A stretch of DNA of 64,000 nt from assembly GCA_020846875.1 (NCBI GenBank), contig JADLDB010000179.1:84994-148993 (forward strand), written 5' to 3'. Of this stretch, positions 1 to 8,640 are shown in pieces (position 1 is the stretch's first letter; each line of letters opens with the position of its first letter). Source of the DNA: Myxococcales bacterium (GTDB taxonomy: Bacteria > Myxococcota > Myxococcia > Myxococcales > Myxococcaceae). Position numbers and translations under genes: made by a program. Under the pieces are notes generated by a model. That model was not told the origin of the DNA. It made no database searches and worked only from the letters and a program-made list of their open reading frames with translations.

Positions 1-1406
1 AGGCGAAGGGGCGCCAGCGACGGCACGTCGCCCTGCTGCAGGAAGCGGCCCGCGCACAGCAGCCGCACGAAGGCGCCCCAGGCGCGGTGGTGCAGCGCCA
101 CCTCGCCGTCCACCTGCGGCGTGTCCAGCCTCACCCGCGCGAAGACGTCTTCGTCCGGGGCCAGGGCCGCCTCCTCCTGCGGCTCAGCCAGCCAGGCCTT
201 GCGATTCTCCGCCGCGCGCCGGTTGCGCTGCACCTGCTCGGCCACGTCCACCTGCCGGGCCTCGGGCAGCAGCTTCGTCCACGCCTGCGGGTGCAGCACG
301 GTGGGCCGCGGGTAGCTGCCTTCGGGGTAGAGGGAGTGCGCCACGTGCAGCGGCCTGCCGGCCTTCACCTCGGCCTTCACCTCCGCCACCGAGAAGCGCT
401 CCCCTGAGGGGCCGGGGAGGACGGGCGCCTCCTCGAGAATGGCGCGGGCCTCCTGCGACGTCTCCTCGGACAGCAGGCGGGCCACGAAGTCCTCGCGCAG
501 GGCGTCGTCGGGTACGTCCTTGAGGCGCTGCACCTGCCGGGACAGGGCGTCGAGCGACAGTTGCTCCAGGGCGGCCCGCGCGGCCTTGAGGCCCTCGTCG
601 CTGTCCACCACGTCGCTGCCCGAGGCGTTGGTGCGGAAGCCGTCGCCGCGGAGCCACGCCTGCAGTTGGAGCCCCGGAAGAATGGTGAAGCGCGTCGCCA
701 CCGCCACCCCCAGCACGTCCAGCGTCAGCTCGGTGACGTCGGGCTGCGCCTCGGGCACCACCGCCGTCACCTCGACGCCGGCCGCCGTGCGCTGCTGGCG
801 CTGGCCAGGGGTGGCCTCCTCCAGCCAACGGGGTGGGGCCACCTTCCGGCCGTTGAGCTGCAGCGTCCCGTCGAAGCGCCCGCACCTGGCGCGAATCGCC
901 GCCGCCTCGGGCGCGCCCCGCAGCACCGCCGCCGCCACCCGCCAGCCGAGGGCCTTGCGCAGCGCCAGGTGCGTGCCGGTGCGCTTGGGACAGGGCGCCA
1001 CCTCCACCTCGCCGCCGGCCAGCAGGGTGACGCGCAGCTCGTCGCTCTCCACCACCAGGCGCTTCGCAGGCACGCCCAGCGCGCCGGCCACCCCCAGGCC
1101 CAACAGCCGCGCCCGCCGCGTCTCGGGGGTGACGCCGGCCACCAGCCCCTGGGACAGGAGGTCCTTCATCACCTCCGCCGGGAAGGGCCGGCCGTCGAAC
1201 GTCACCTCCACGTCGTCGGCGTCGGTGCGCACGTCCAGCCGCTTCGCGCCGGACAGCGCGGCGGCGCGCAGCACCTCCAGCACCCAGTGCGAGGGCTCCG
1301 CGAAGCGGTGGTCCTTGAGGCGCTCCAGCGCGCGCTTGCCGTCGATGCGGAAGCGCCCTTCAGCCACCTTCTCGGCGGCGCCGCGCAGCTCGTGCTCGAG
1401 GCTCAT
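1..1406 (-). CDS. GHKL/Hsp90-like protein with degenerate ATP site (3' end outside window)
   Basis: The reading frame starts at an ATG (1404-1406) and runs without a stop to the window edge, so only about 468 N-terminal residues are present. The first 130 residues resemble the N-terminal fold of GHKL ATPases: the segment WVLEVLRAAALSGAKRLDV sits where the Hsp90 N-box helix should be, and VTFDGRPF where the D-x-G-x-G box should be. The conserved Asn of the N-box and the Asp/Gly box are missing, so ATP binding is doubtful. It lies 122 bases downstream of the intact Hsp90-like ATPase on the same strand and probably shares its transcript. I infer that it is a diverged partner or paralogue of that ATPase. 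The exact role is unknown. Confidence 0.7.
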   Translation of the reverse strand, partial: MSLEHELRGAAEKVAEGRFRIDGKRALERLKDHRFAEPSHWVLEVLRAAALSGAKRLDVRTDADDVEVTFDGRPFPAEVMKDLLSQGLVAGVTPETRRARLLGLGVAGALGVPAKRLVVESDELRVTLLAGGEVEVAPCPKRTGTHLALRKALGWRVAAAVLRGAPEAAAIRARCGRFDGTLQLNGRKVAPPRWLEEATPGQRQQRTAAGVEVTAVVPEAQPDVTELTLDVLGVAVATRFTILPGLQLQAWLRGDGFRTNASGSDVVDSDEGLKAARAALEQLSLDALSRQVQRLKDVPDDALREDFVARLLSEETSQEARAILEEAPVLPGPSGERFSVAEVKAEVKAGRPLHVAHSLYPEGSYPRPTVLHPQAWTKLLPEARQVDVAEQVQRNRRAAENRKAWLAEPQEEAALAPDEDVFARVRLDTPQVDGEVALHHRAWGAFVRLLCAGRFLQQGDVPSLAPLR

Positions 1407-1528
1407 CGGCCGCGCCCTCCCCGTGGCCGGCGAAGGTACCACCTCCCGGGCGCCAGCCGACGTTGGTCGTCAGGGGCTTGCGGCGCTTCGAGGCCGGCGG
1501 GCTGCGCTTGCCGTCAGCAACGGGGAGC

Positions 1529-3094
1529 TCAGCGCAGGGCCCTCGTGGTGAGGGCGCGGTCCACCTCCTCGGTGAGGCCCCCGCCGGCCACCAGCACGCA
1601 GCGCGCCAGCAGCAGCGACGCCAGGCGGGGCGCGGAGTGGAACAGCGCCGCGGCGGCGGCCACCTCCGCGTGCCGGGCGTTGAGGCACAGCAGCGGCGGG
1701 CCCTTCGCGAAGACCGACGCCCGGGCCACCCCGGCGCGCACCGGCACGCCCGGAGTCTCCACCCGCGCCCAGCGCTCCTCGGCCAGCGCGCCGAAGAGCC
1801 GCGCCACCAGCACCCCGCGCGTCGCCGCCCCGCCCAGGCGCAAGGCCTCGCCCAGGGCCTCGAGGAAGACGGCGGGGGCGGCGCTGCCCGGCGGTTCGGC
1901 GAAGGTGAAGACGTCGTCGGCGAGGACGACGGACTTCGCCGAGAAGGCGAGCGCCAGCGCGTTGGCCAGGGCTTCGCCTGGGGTGGCCTCCAGCACCAGG
2001 ACGCCGGCGGACGAGAGGCGCTGCGTCACCGCCGTGGCGGAGGGAGAGACGAGGAGGGCGCTTTCCTTCGCCACCACCCGGGCCACGTCCTTGAAAGGCG
2101 CCGCGCCCCCGCCGGCCAGCCGGTACCACAGGCGGGAGGCGTCCGCTTCGGCGCGTGCGTAGTGAAAGAGGAGCTGCCAGTCGGCGGCGCCGTCGGGGCG
2201 GAGCGCGGCCTTGCGGCTCTCCTCGGGCAGCGCCTGCTTCAAGGGGCCCTGCACCAGCACGGCGGCGAGGCCCTGCACCTTGGCGAAGTGCCTGTCCCGC
2301 CGCACGTTGTCGCGGGTGAGGGTGTGCTCCAGGTAGCGGCTCACCACCCGCACCGTCACGCGGGGCACCAGCGGCTCCTGCGTCTCCAGCAGGGTGAGGC
2401 CCCGGTTGTAGAAGCCCGTCCACGGGGGCTCGGTGCGGGCGGGCCCGGCGACGACGTGCGTGCCTTCCTCCCGGTGCTCCACCTGGAAGGGCGCGTCCAC
2501 CGACACCTCTTCACGCACTGGCGAGGGTGAAGGCGCGGCGCTGCCGTCGGCGGGGCCCGCGGTGAAGGCCACGTCTGCCTCGGAGTAGCGGCACCACTTC
2601 TTCACCGCGGCGAGGCTCTGGCGGACGAAGTCGTCGTACTCCGCGGCGGTGGCGTGCTTGTGGAGGGTGACGCGGGTGCCTTCCAGCGGCTCGGGAGAGG
2701 CGAGCAATTCCCAGCTTCGGTCCTGCTTGAAGAGGACGCGCCAGGACTCGCCGTCGCGGCCGGTGTCCACCACCACCGCGTCGGGCCGGCAGGCGAAGAC
2801 GCTGACGAAGCCGATGCCGAACTTCCCAATCTTGGTGAGGTCGTTTTCCTTGGTGCTGCGGAACTTCGTCACCAGGTAGTTCTCGATGAGGTTCCGGTTC
2901 ATCCCTTCGCCCCAGTCGGCGACGGCCGCGGTGAGCAGGCCCCTGTCCTTCCCGGGGCGAAACGCCAGCGCCACCTCGATGCGCGAGGAGCCCGCGTCGA
3001 TGCTGTTCTGAATCAGCTCCCGGTAGAAGGCGAAGGGGTCCGTGAACTGGTGGACGAGGTCTTCGACGACGTCCTCGGCCTGGGGCGCGCTCAT
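1529..3094 (-). CDS. Hsp90-like GHKL ATPase
   Basis: A 521-residue protein whose N-terminal 200 residues form a recognisable Hsp90/HtpG-type ATP-binding domain. The N-box is FYRELIQNSIDAG, the Mg/ATP box is DWGEG and the glycine-rich lid box is GKFGIGF, so the nucleotide site looks complete. The rest is unlike canonical HtpG and shorter than its roughly 620 residues, so this is a lineage-specific Hsp90-like protein rather than HtpG itself. The ATG at 3094 is chosen because GAGGA lies just upstream; an open frame extends about 31 codons further but has no comparable ribosome site. It is followed by the degenerate GHKL gene at 1-1406. A chaperone or signalling ATPase role is inferred from the fold only. 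Confidence 0.85.
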   Translation of the reverse strand: MSAPQAEDVVEDLVHQFTDPFAFYRELIQNSIDAGSSRIEVALAFRPGKDRGLLTAAVADWGEGMNRNLIENYLVTKFRSTKENDLTKIGKFGIGFVSVFACRPDAVVVDTGRDGESWRVLFKQDRSWELLASPEPLEGTRVTLHKHATAAEYDDFVRQSLAAVKKWCRYSEADVAFTAGPADGSAAPSPSPVREEVSVDAPFQVEHREEGTHVVAGPARTEPPWTGFYNRGLTLLETQEPLVPRVTVRVVSRYLEHTLTRDNVRRDRHFAKVQGLAAVLVQGPLKQALPEESRKAALRPDGAADWQLLFHYARAEADASRLWYRLAGGGAAPFKDVARVVAKESALLVSPSATAVTQRLSSAGVLVLEATPGEALANALALAFSAKSVVLADDVFTFAEPPGSAAPAVFLEALGEALRLGGAATRGVLVARLFGALAEERWARVETPGVPVRAGVARASVFAKGPPLLCLNARHAEVAAAAALFHSAPRLASLLLARCVLVAGGGLTEEVDRALTTRALR

Positions 3095-3392
3095 CGGCCT
3101 GTCCTCACGCCCCGCAGGCCTCGTCGAAGGACGGCGCGCTGAAGAGCGCGAGGACGAGGGCGCGGGCGCATGGACCATCGAGGGCATAGCCCAGCCAGAG
3201 CGGCAGCGGACACCTCTGGCAAGGCCTTGGGTTCCCCGCGGGCGCGCGAACGGGAAGTTCTCCTCCGGCCGCTGCCCAGCCTCGCGGCGGCGCAGAACAT
3301 GAAGGCGCAGCGGCAGCAGGCCCCCCCAGACGCAGAAGCCGATGGAGCTGCTCCAGAAGCAGCCGGAGGCCCAGCCGCAGCAGCGCCCGTCG

Positions 3393-5021
3393 TCAGGCCG
3401 CGCCCGGCGTCATCACGTCGAGCGCGGCCGCCTCGGGCGACTGCACCAGCACGGGGCGGCTGAAGGCCAGCAGCGCCTCGCGCAGGGACAGCGTGCCGAA
3501 GCCGGACTTGTCGGTGGCGGTGAAGCCGAAGGAGTCGGGCCCCCGCTGGCAGACGTCGTTGTAATTCACCCGCGCCACGAAGCGGGCGAAGGCGCGCACC
3601 AGGGGCGCCGCCGTGTCCAGCGGCCCCCACACCGCGGCCTGCTGCCCGTAGGGAGAGCGCCGCTGCCAGTCCAGCACCTCGCCGGCGTCGTCGAAGACGG
3701 CCACCGCCAGCACGGGGCCGAACTGCTCCTCGTGGAACAGGCGCATCCCTTCCTTCACCGGGTACACCACCGCCGGGCGCATCAGCGAGAAGGTGCCCTT
3801 CCCGCCGCCCTCGTTCACCACTCTGGCGCCCTTCGCCGCCGCGTCGTCGAGCAGCTCCCGCATCCACGGCAGCTTGGGCTCCTCGGGCAGGGGCGTGGCG
3901 GTGACGCCTTCGTCCCACGGCATGCCCACCTTGAGCGCCTGGGTCTTCGCCGCCAGCTTCGCCACGAAGGCGTCGGCGATGGAGCGGTGGACGAAGACGA
4001 GCTTCTCGGCGGTGCAGCGCTGCCCGTTGAAGCCCAGCGCGCCCTTCACCAGCGCGGTGGAGGCGGCGTCCAGGTCCGCGCCGGGCAGCACCGCGGCCAC
4101 GTTCTTCGCGCCCAGGCCCAGCACCTTGTGCAGGGTGATGGGCACCGGGTGCGTCTTGAGAATCGCGTTGGCCGCCCCCTCGCTGCCGATGAAGGCCAGC
4201 ACGTCGATGACGGCCGACGGGTTGCCGTGCAGGTCCTTCTCCACCCCGCCCATCACCGCGGGGATGACGACGCGCCCGTCGCCCGGAAGGAGGCTCACCA
4301 CGCCCCGCGGGAAGCAGTCGCGGAAGGCCTCCACCAGCACCAGGTTGGCCAGCACGCCGAAGCGAGGCGTCTTGGCCAGCACCACGTTGCCCATCAAGAG
4401 CGCCGGCACCACCGTGGTGAGGAACTCGTTCACCGGGTAGTTGAAGGGCGCCACGCACAGCACCTTGCCCAGCGGGCGGCGGGTGGTGCGCGCGTGGTGC
4501 TTCTTCTGGCCGGCGGTCCCCGTCTGCAGCGTGAAGTCCTCGTCGTGGAGGCGCTTCAACTCCGCCAGCGTGTCGTGGATGTACTCCACGCTGCGCGTCA
4601 CCTCGTCGCGCGCGGAAGGCCAGGCCTTGCCGATTTCCCACATCAACAGGGTGGCGATGTCGTCCGTCTTCGCCTCCACCGCCTTCGCGAAGCGCTCCAC
4701 CGCGCGGGTGCGCTGGGAGAAGGAGGCGGCCGGCCATTCCCCCTCGCCCTGCTTCCAGGCGCGGGTGGCGGCGGCCACGGCGGCCTGCGCTTGCTCGACG
4801 GTCAGCATCGCCTCCTCGCCCAGCAGGGTGGGCGCGAGGCCCGCGGCGGAGCGGGTGGCGAGGCGGCTGGTGACGGGGCGCGCGCTGCCCGCGGCCTCGC
4901 GGATTTCTCCGTCCACCAACCAGCGGGGCCGGTGCGCCTCGGGCTTCACCCGCACCCTCTCGGGCAGCGCGTCGGCGGTGGGGAACAGCGAGGCGAGCGC
5001 GGCGTCTTCCCAGGGGCTCAT
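3393..5021 (-). CDS. Aldehyde dehydrogenase, GapN-like, with altered catalytic base
   Basis: A 542-residue member of the NAD(P)-dependent aldehyde dehydrogenase superfamily, closest in pattern to non-phosphorylating glyceraldehyde-3-phosphate dehydrogenase (GapN). Visible are the Rossmann-side motif APFNYPVNEF, the K-T-P nucleotide contact and the catalytic cysteine in GFNGQRCTAEK (near residue 335). The general-base glutamate of the usual E-L-G-G-K motif is replaced: the sequence reads GLGAKN, with the Gly exactly 34 residues before the Cys, the spacing seen in GapN. Hydrolysis of the thioester may therefore be impaired, or the reaction may end in acyl transfer. The N-terminus is about 50 residues longer than typical GapN. 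It is a single gene between the Hsp90-like ATPase and the histone-like gene. Confidence 0.85.
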   Translation of the reverse strand: MSPWEDAALASLFPTADALPERVRVKPEAHRPRWLVDGEIREAAGSARPVTSRLATRSAAGLAPTLLGEEAMLTVEQAQAAVAAATRAWKQGEGEWPAASFSQRTRAVERFAKAVEAKTDDIATLLMWEIGKAWPSARDEVTRSVEYIHDTLAELKRLHDEDFTLQTGTAGQKKHHARTTRRPLGKVLCVAPFNYPVNEFLTTVVPALLMGNVVLAKTPRFGVLANLVLVEAFRDCFPRGVVSLLPGDGRVVIPAVMGGVEKDLHGNPSAVIDVLAFIGSEGAANAILKTHPVPITLHKVLGLGAKNVAAVLPGADLDAASTALVKGALGFNGQRCTAEKLVFVHRSIADAFVAKLAAKTQALKVGMPWDEGVTATPLPEEPKLPWMRELLDDAAAKGARVVNEGGGKGTFSLMRPAVVYPVKEGMRLFHEEQFGPVLAVAVFDDAGEVLDWQRRSPYGQQAAVWGPLDTAAPLVRAFARFVARVNYNDVCQRGPDSFGFTATDKSGFGTLSLREALLAFSRPVLVQSPEAAALDVMTPGAA

Positions 5022-5120
5022 GTGGTGCCTGCTTCTCGGGCCGTCATTGACGCGGCCCTCCAGGAGAAGCGCGCGGCGCCGCGAGGAAAGCCGCGACGCC
5101 GCGCACGAAAGGACGACGGC

Positions 5121-5321
5121 TTACGACAGGATGAAGTCGTGGGAACGGACCGTCTTGCGGCCGTTCTCCTTCGCGCGCTTGGCCGCCTGCTGCAGGAGCC
5201 AGTACACGTAGGCGTTCAGCCCGTTCAGCGCGTCACCGGCGACGTTGCAGTCGGCGTCCTTGAGGACGGACTTCGCCTTGCTCGCAATCACCAACGGCTC
5301 CTGCTGCTTCTTCGCGGCCAT
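5121..5321 (-). CDS. Bacterial histone-fold protein (HMf/DUF1931-like)
   Basis: A 66-residue protein with a textbook ribosome site (AAGGAG, 7 bases before the ATG). Its size and layout match a minimal histone fold: helix 1 about residues 11-23, loop 1 near N26-V27, long helix 2 about 29-53, loop 2 RKTV (55-58) and short helix 3 to the end. The C-terminal motif GRKTVRSHDF closely resembles the archaeal histone motif GRKTVKAEDI. It keeps the Arg55-Asp62 spacing of seven that forms the intramolecular clamp in histones. Related small histones occur in Bdellovibrio and other bacteria. It probably dimerises and binds or coats DNA. Assignment is by motif only; a DUF1931-type role in another complex is possible. 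Confidence 0.75.
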   Translation of the reverse strand: MAAKKQQEPLVIASKAKSVLKDADCNVAGDALNGLNAYVYWLLQQAAKRAKENGRKTVRSHDFILS

Positions 5322-5456
5322 CGACGTCTCCTTGTGGGTGGTGTGGTGCTCGTCCCGAAGGAGGCCCCCCGGGGCACGCGAGGCCTAGCGAAAACGGGCG
5401 CGGCTGTCCCGTGAATCGTGCAGCGGAGGCTTCTTTCGCGCAGCGGGGCGGCGGCG

Positions 5457-6428
5457 CTACTTGCGGCCGTTGGCGGCGCGCGGCGGCTCGGGGAGGTCGA
5501 GGCTCTTGAGCACCTCCGACACCCGCCACTGGGACGGGCGCACCACGTGGGCGGTGGGGCCGACCTCGCCGGGAAGAGAGTCCGCGCGCACCGGCGGGAT
5601 GCGCGGAGGCGGCGGGGGCGCGCCGTGGAGCGACTCGAAGCTGACGCCTGAGAGCTGGCCCTCGAGGCAGCCGCGCACGTCGTCGAGCAGCGAGCTCGCC
5701 TCGGACAGCTTCGGGTCGATGCTGAGCAGCTCCTCGAGGTACGAGATGGCCTCGGTGTACTGGCCGGCGCGCGCGTGCCCGACGGCGCAGTTGAACATCT
5801 CCGTAAGCTCCGGCGACCAGGCGGGCCCGGCCACCTTGCGCGCCGGTGGGGGCGTGGGCGTGGCCGCCGGCCGCCGCTCGAGCAGCCCCAGCGAGTCGAG
5901 CTGCTGGAGGTAGGTCTCCAGCGTCTCCCGCGTGACGCGCAGGCCCAGGCGCTCGGCGGCCGCCCTCACCTGCTCGAGCGTGTGGTGGCCGTCGAACATC
6001 CGCGCCACCGTCAGCTCGAACTCGAAGAAGGTGAAGCTGTGGCCGGAGCGCAGGTCCCGCACCTCGACGTGCCCGGGGCGCGGCGCCTTCTTCACCGACA
6101 GCTCGCTGCGCAGCCTCGGCTTGGGCTGCGTCGCCTTCGACTGGGTGACGGGCCGCGGCGTCGGCACGCCCTCCACCTCCAGGAAGCCGGCCGCGGCGAG
6201 GCGTCCCAGCACGGCGGACAGTTGGGCCCGCGAGAGCTGGAGGCCCCCCTCCAGCAGCTCCGCCGTCCTCCCTCCGGTGCCCATCGCCTGCAGCACGGAC
6301 ACCTCCGTCTGCGTGAGGGGAAAGGTGCGCCCGGAGGCGCCGTCTGCGAGGTGGGGCGGCACCGCATGGGGCCGCAAGGCGATGCCAGGCTTGAGGCGGA
6401 AGGTGCGCACGGGGGCGTGAAGGAGCAA
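5457..6428 (-). CDS. Hypothetical protein with PqqD/winged-helix-like and TPR-like parts
   Basis: A 323-residue soluble protein without signal peptide or membrane segments. Residues about 40-90 and 130-185 look like two small helical, winged-helix or PqqD-like modules (for example FDGHHTLEQVRAAAERLGL and the LETYLQQLDSLGLLERRP pattern). Residues about 205-255 have a TPR-like helical repeat (FNCAVGHARAGQYTEAISYL). The C-terminal 60 residues are Pro-rich and probably disordered. I do not recognise a named family. The outermost start is a TTG; a GTG at 6410 would remove six residues, and neither has a good ribosome site. It is the second gene upstream of the histone-fold gene but has its own leader. 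Confidence 0.6.
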   Translation of the reverse strand: MLLHAPVRTFRLKPGIALRPHAVPPHLADGASGRTFPLTQTEVSVLQAMGTGGRTAELLEGGLQLSRAQLSAVLGRLAAAGFLEVEGVPTPRPVTQSKATQPKPRLRSELSVKKAPRPGHVEVRDLRSGHSFTFFEFELTVARMFDGHHTLEQVRAAAERLGLRVTRETLETYLQQLDSLGLLERRPAATPTPPPARKVAGPAWSPELTEMFNCAVGHARAGQYTEAISYLEELLSIDPKLSEASSLLDDVRGCLEGQLSGVSFESLHGAPPPPPRIPPVRADSLPGEVGPTAHVVRPSQWRVSEVLKSLDLPEPPRAANGRK

Positions 6429-6573
6429 GGGGCGCGCCCGAGGGTGTCCAGGTCAACCCGGCGGGTTTCTTCGGCGGAGAGGCGGCCGTCCCGGGTCATT
6501 CCCCACGGCTGGGTCGTAATCAACCCCTGTATTCCCCCTACCCTCGCTGTGGGCGGGAGTGCGCAGCGCGCCG

Positions 6574-7689
6574 TCAGCGAGCGCGCACGAGGCAGCCAGG
6601 CGCGACGACTTTCACCTGGGCTTCGAGGCCGGGCGTGCAGATGAGGCGGCGCTCCCGGAAGGCGCGGACGCCGCGGCGGAGCAGCGGCTCAGGAAGCACC
6701 GGGGGGTGGCCCCAGAGGTCCACGCACCTCGCGGCGCGGACCGACTCACCGGCGCGCTCCAGCACCAGGCTCAGCACCCCGCCGCCCGGCCCCAGAGCGC
6801 CGCCCAGCGCGTCCGCAAGCGAGAGGACGGAAGAGGCGCCACCAACCGCGCCGGGCTGCTGCAAAGCCCTGCCGCGCGCTGCTGCCTGCGCCGGCTGCGC
6901 GGGTGGCGGAGGGGAGGAGCCAGGGGGGCGACCTGGCGGCGCGGCGGCCTGGTCCTCCGCCGGCCCACGCGGCAGCCGAGGCACTGCCGACGAGACGAAC
7001 GGCCCCAGCACGCCGCGCTCCACCTCATGCACGGTGACGCCGGCCGCGCGCTCGAGGGCCGGCCACGCGGCGGACAACGCTGCGTTCGCCGCCACGTCGG
7101 CCAGCGCGCGGGCGAGCGGCTCGGGCACCGTCGCCTGGTCCTGCCGGTCGAGGGGCAGCGGCCGATTCCCCGCCTGCGTCAACTGCACGGTGAGCCGCAG
7201 CCACAGCCCGTCGGGCCGGGTGGCGTCGTGCGCCAGGAGGAGCCGGAGGCGCCTGCCTTCGCGCCCCATCAGCCGCGCGCTGGTGCGGCTCACCGGAGGC
7301 AGCTCGGTGGCCGCCAGCGCCACGTGGTAGCTGGAGGACGCGCGGGTGGCCTTCGCCCGGTGCGAGGCGAGGAAGGCGCGCACCGCCTGCTGGTGCGCCA
7401 GAAGCCGGGCCAGCAGGCGCCCCACCGGCAGCCCCGACGCGCGGTGCACCTCCACCGCCGGAGGGCCCGCGCGGGGCCGGGCGCGGCCGAGGAAGGCCAG
7501 CAGGTCCAGCACCGGCCGGGGCGGAAGGAAGAGCGCCCCCGGGCGCGCCACGGTGACCAGCGCCGCGAGCTGCGCGAGGTACGGCCCCGCCTCCTCGGGG
7601 CTCAGCTTCACGACTGGCTGCGGACTCGCCACGGTCAGCGGCGCAGTCTGCCGTCTCGCCTCGCCGGGCGGGAGACGTTTCACCTGCAC
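6574..7689 (-). CDS. Hypothetical protein, Ala/Pro-rich, divergent from cysE
   Basis: A 371-residue protein starting at a GTG preceded by GGAGCC. It has no signal peptide or obvious transmembrane helix. The first 220 residues are helix-rich and Leu/Ala-rich. A Pro/Gly/Ala-rich linker follows (about 225-275), then a C-terminal segment of about 95 residues. Codon third positions on this strand are almost all G or C, which supports it as the true frame against overlapping frames. It is transcribed divergently from cysE, the two starts lying only 30 bases apart, so the promoters must overlap the coding ends. No family recognised. Confidence 0.6.
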   Translation of the reverse strand: MQVKRLPPGEARRQTAPLTVASPQPVVKLSPEEAGPYLAQLAALVTVARPGALFLPPRPVLDLLAFLGRARPRAGPPAVEVHRASGLPVGRLLARLLAHQQAVRAFLASHRAKATRASSSYHVALAATELPPVSRTSARLMGREGRRLRLLLAHDATRPDGLWLRLTVQLTQAGNRPLPLDRQDQATVPEPLARALADVAANAALSAAWPALERAAGVTVHEVERGVLGPFVSSAVPRLPRGPAEDQAAAPPGRPPGSSPPPPAQPAQAAARGRALQQPGAVGGASSVLSLADALGGALGPGGGVLSLVLERAGESVRAARCVDLWGHPPVLPEPLLRRGVRAFRERRLICTPGLEAQVKVVAPGCLVRAR

Positions 7690-7719
7690 CGGCTCCGGGG
7701 TAAACCTCCGTCAAGCCCG

Positions 7720-8565
7720 ATGACGCACGTGCCCGACACCCTGCTGGAGCGCCTGCTGGAGGCCCGCAAGAAGCACCACCTGCCGTCCCAGGTGCGCCCG
7801 CTGGCCCAGGCCTTCGCGCCACAGTTGCTGGGCGTGCTCTTCCCCCACTTCGCCGCCTCGGTGGTGTGCAGCGAGGACGCGGTGACGGAGGACGTCATCG
7901 AGCTGGGCGAGTCGCTGGCCCGCCTGGAGCGCAGCATCGCCACCCTGCACGAGACGATGCCCGAGAAGCTGGTGGAGCGCTTCCTCGCCGCCCTGCCGGA
8001 GGTGCACGCCCGCCTGGAAGAAGACGCCCGCGCCATCTTCGACGGCGACCCGGCGGCCAGGTCCATCGATGAGGTCATCCTCACCTACCCGGGCTTCTAC
8101 GCCCTGGCCCTCTACCGGCTGGCGCACGCGCTCCACCGCCTCGGCCTGCCGCTGCTGCCCCGGCTGCTCACCGAGCACGCGCACGAGAAGACGGGCATCG
8201 ACATTCACCCCGCGGCCACCATCGGCCGCCGCTTCTGCATCGACCACGGCACCGGCATCGTCATCGGCGAGACGTGCGTCATCGGCGACGACGTGAAGCT
8301 GTACCAGGGCGTCACCCTGGGCGCCGTCACCGTAGAGAAGGCGCTCGCCGACAAGAAGCGCCACCCCACCCTGGAGGACGGCGTCATCATCTACGCCGGC
8401 GCCACCATCCTCGGAGGCGGCACCGTGGTGGGGAAGAACTCCATCGTCGCCGGCAACGCCTTCCTCACCGTCTCCGTCCCGCCCAACAGCATCGTGTCCC
8501 GCCGCAGCGAGGTCCGCCCCCGCAGCACCACCGCCACCCTCGAAGAGCTCGACTGGGTCATCTGA
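7720..8565 (+). CDS. cysE: Serine O-acetyltransferase (EpsC/CysE type)
   Basis: A 281-residue enzyme transferring acetyl from acetyl-CoA to L-serine to give O-acetylserine, the first step of cysteine synthesis. The helical N-terminal domain (about 1-155) is followed by a left-handed beta-helix of hexapeptide repeats. The signature is GIDIHPAATIGRRFCIDHGTGIVIGE, in which the His of IDHGTG is catalytic, followed by KLYQGVTLGA. The N-terminal open frame extends far upstream, but the family alignment and the divergent neighbour favour the ATG at 7720. No strong ribosome site is seen. It is directly followed by cysK, the next enzyme, and the two probably form a cysteine synthase complex. Confidence 0.93.
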   Translation: MTHVPDTLLERLLEARKKHHLPSQVRPLAQAFAPQLLGVLFPHFAASVVCSEDAVTEDVIELGESLARLERSIATLHETMPEKLVERFLAALPEVHARLEEDARAIFDGDPAARSIDEVILTYPGFYALALYRLAHALHRLGLPLLPRLLTEHAHEKTGIDIHPAATIGRRFCIDHGTGIVIGETCVIGDDVKLYQGVTLGAVTVEKALADKKRHPTLEDGVIIYAGATILGGGTVVGKNSIVAGNAFLTVSVPPNSIVSRRSEVRPRSTTATLEELDWVI

Positions 8566-8640
8566 GGTTGCCAGCCGGGCCCTCATCCATTAGAACGGAT
8601 GAACTTCCACTCAAACGGACGTCCCACCTGGAGCCCTGAC

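Noticed and set aside
3095..3392. Short frames on both strands between the Hsp90-like and aldehyde dehydrogenase genes
   Set aside because: No recognisable motif, ribosome site or codon pattern. Treated as intergenic.
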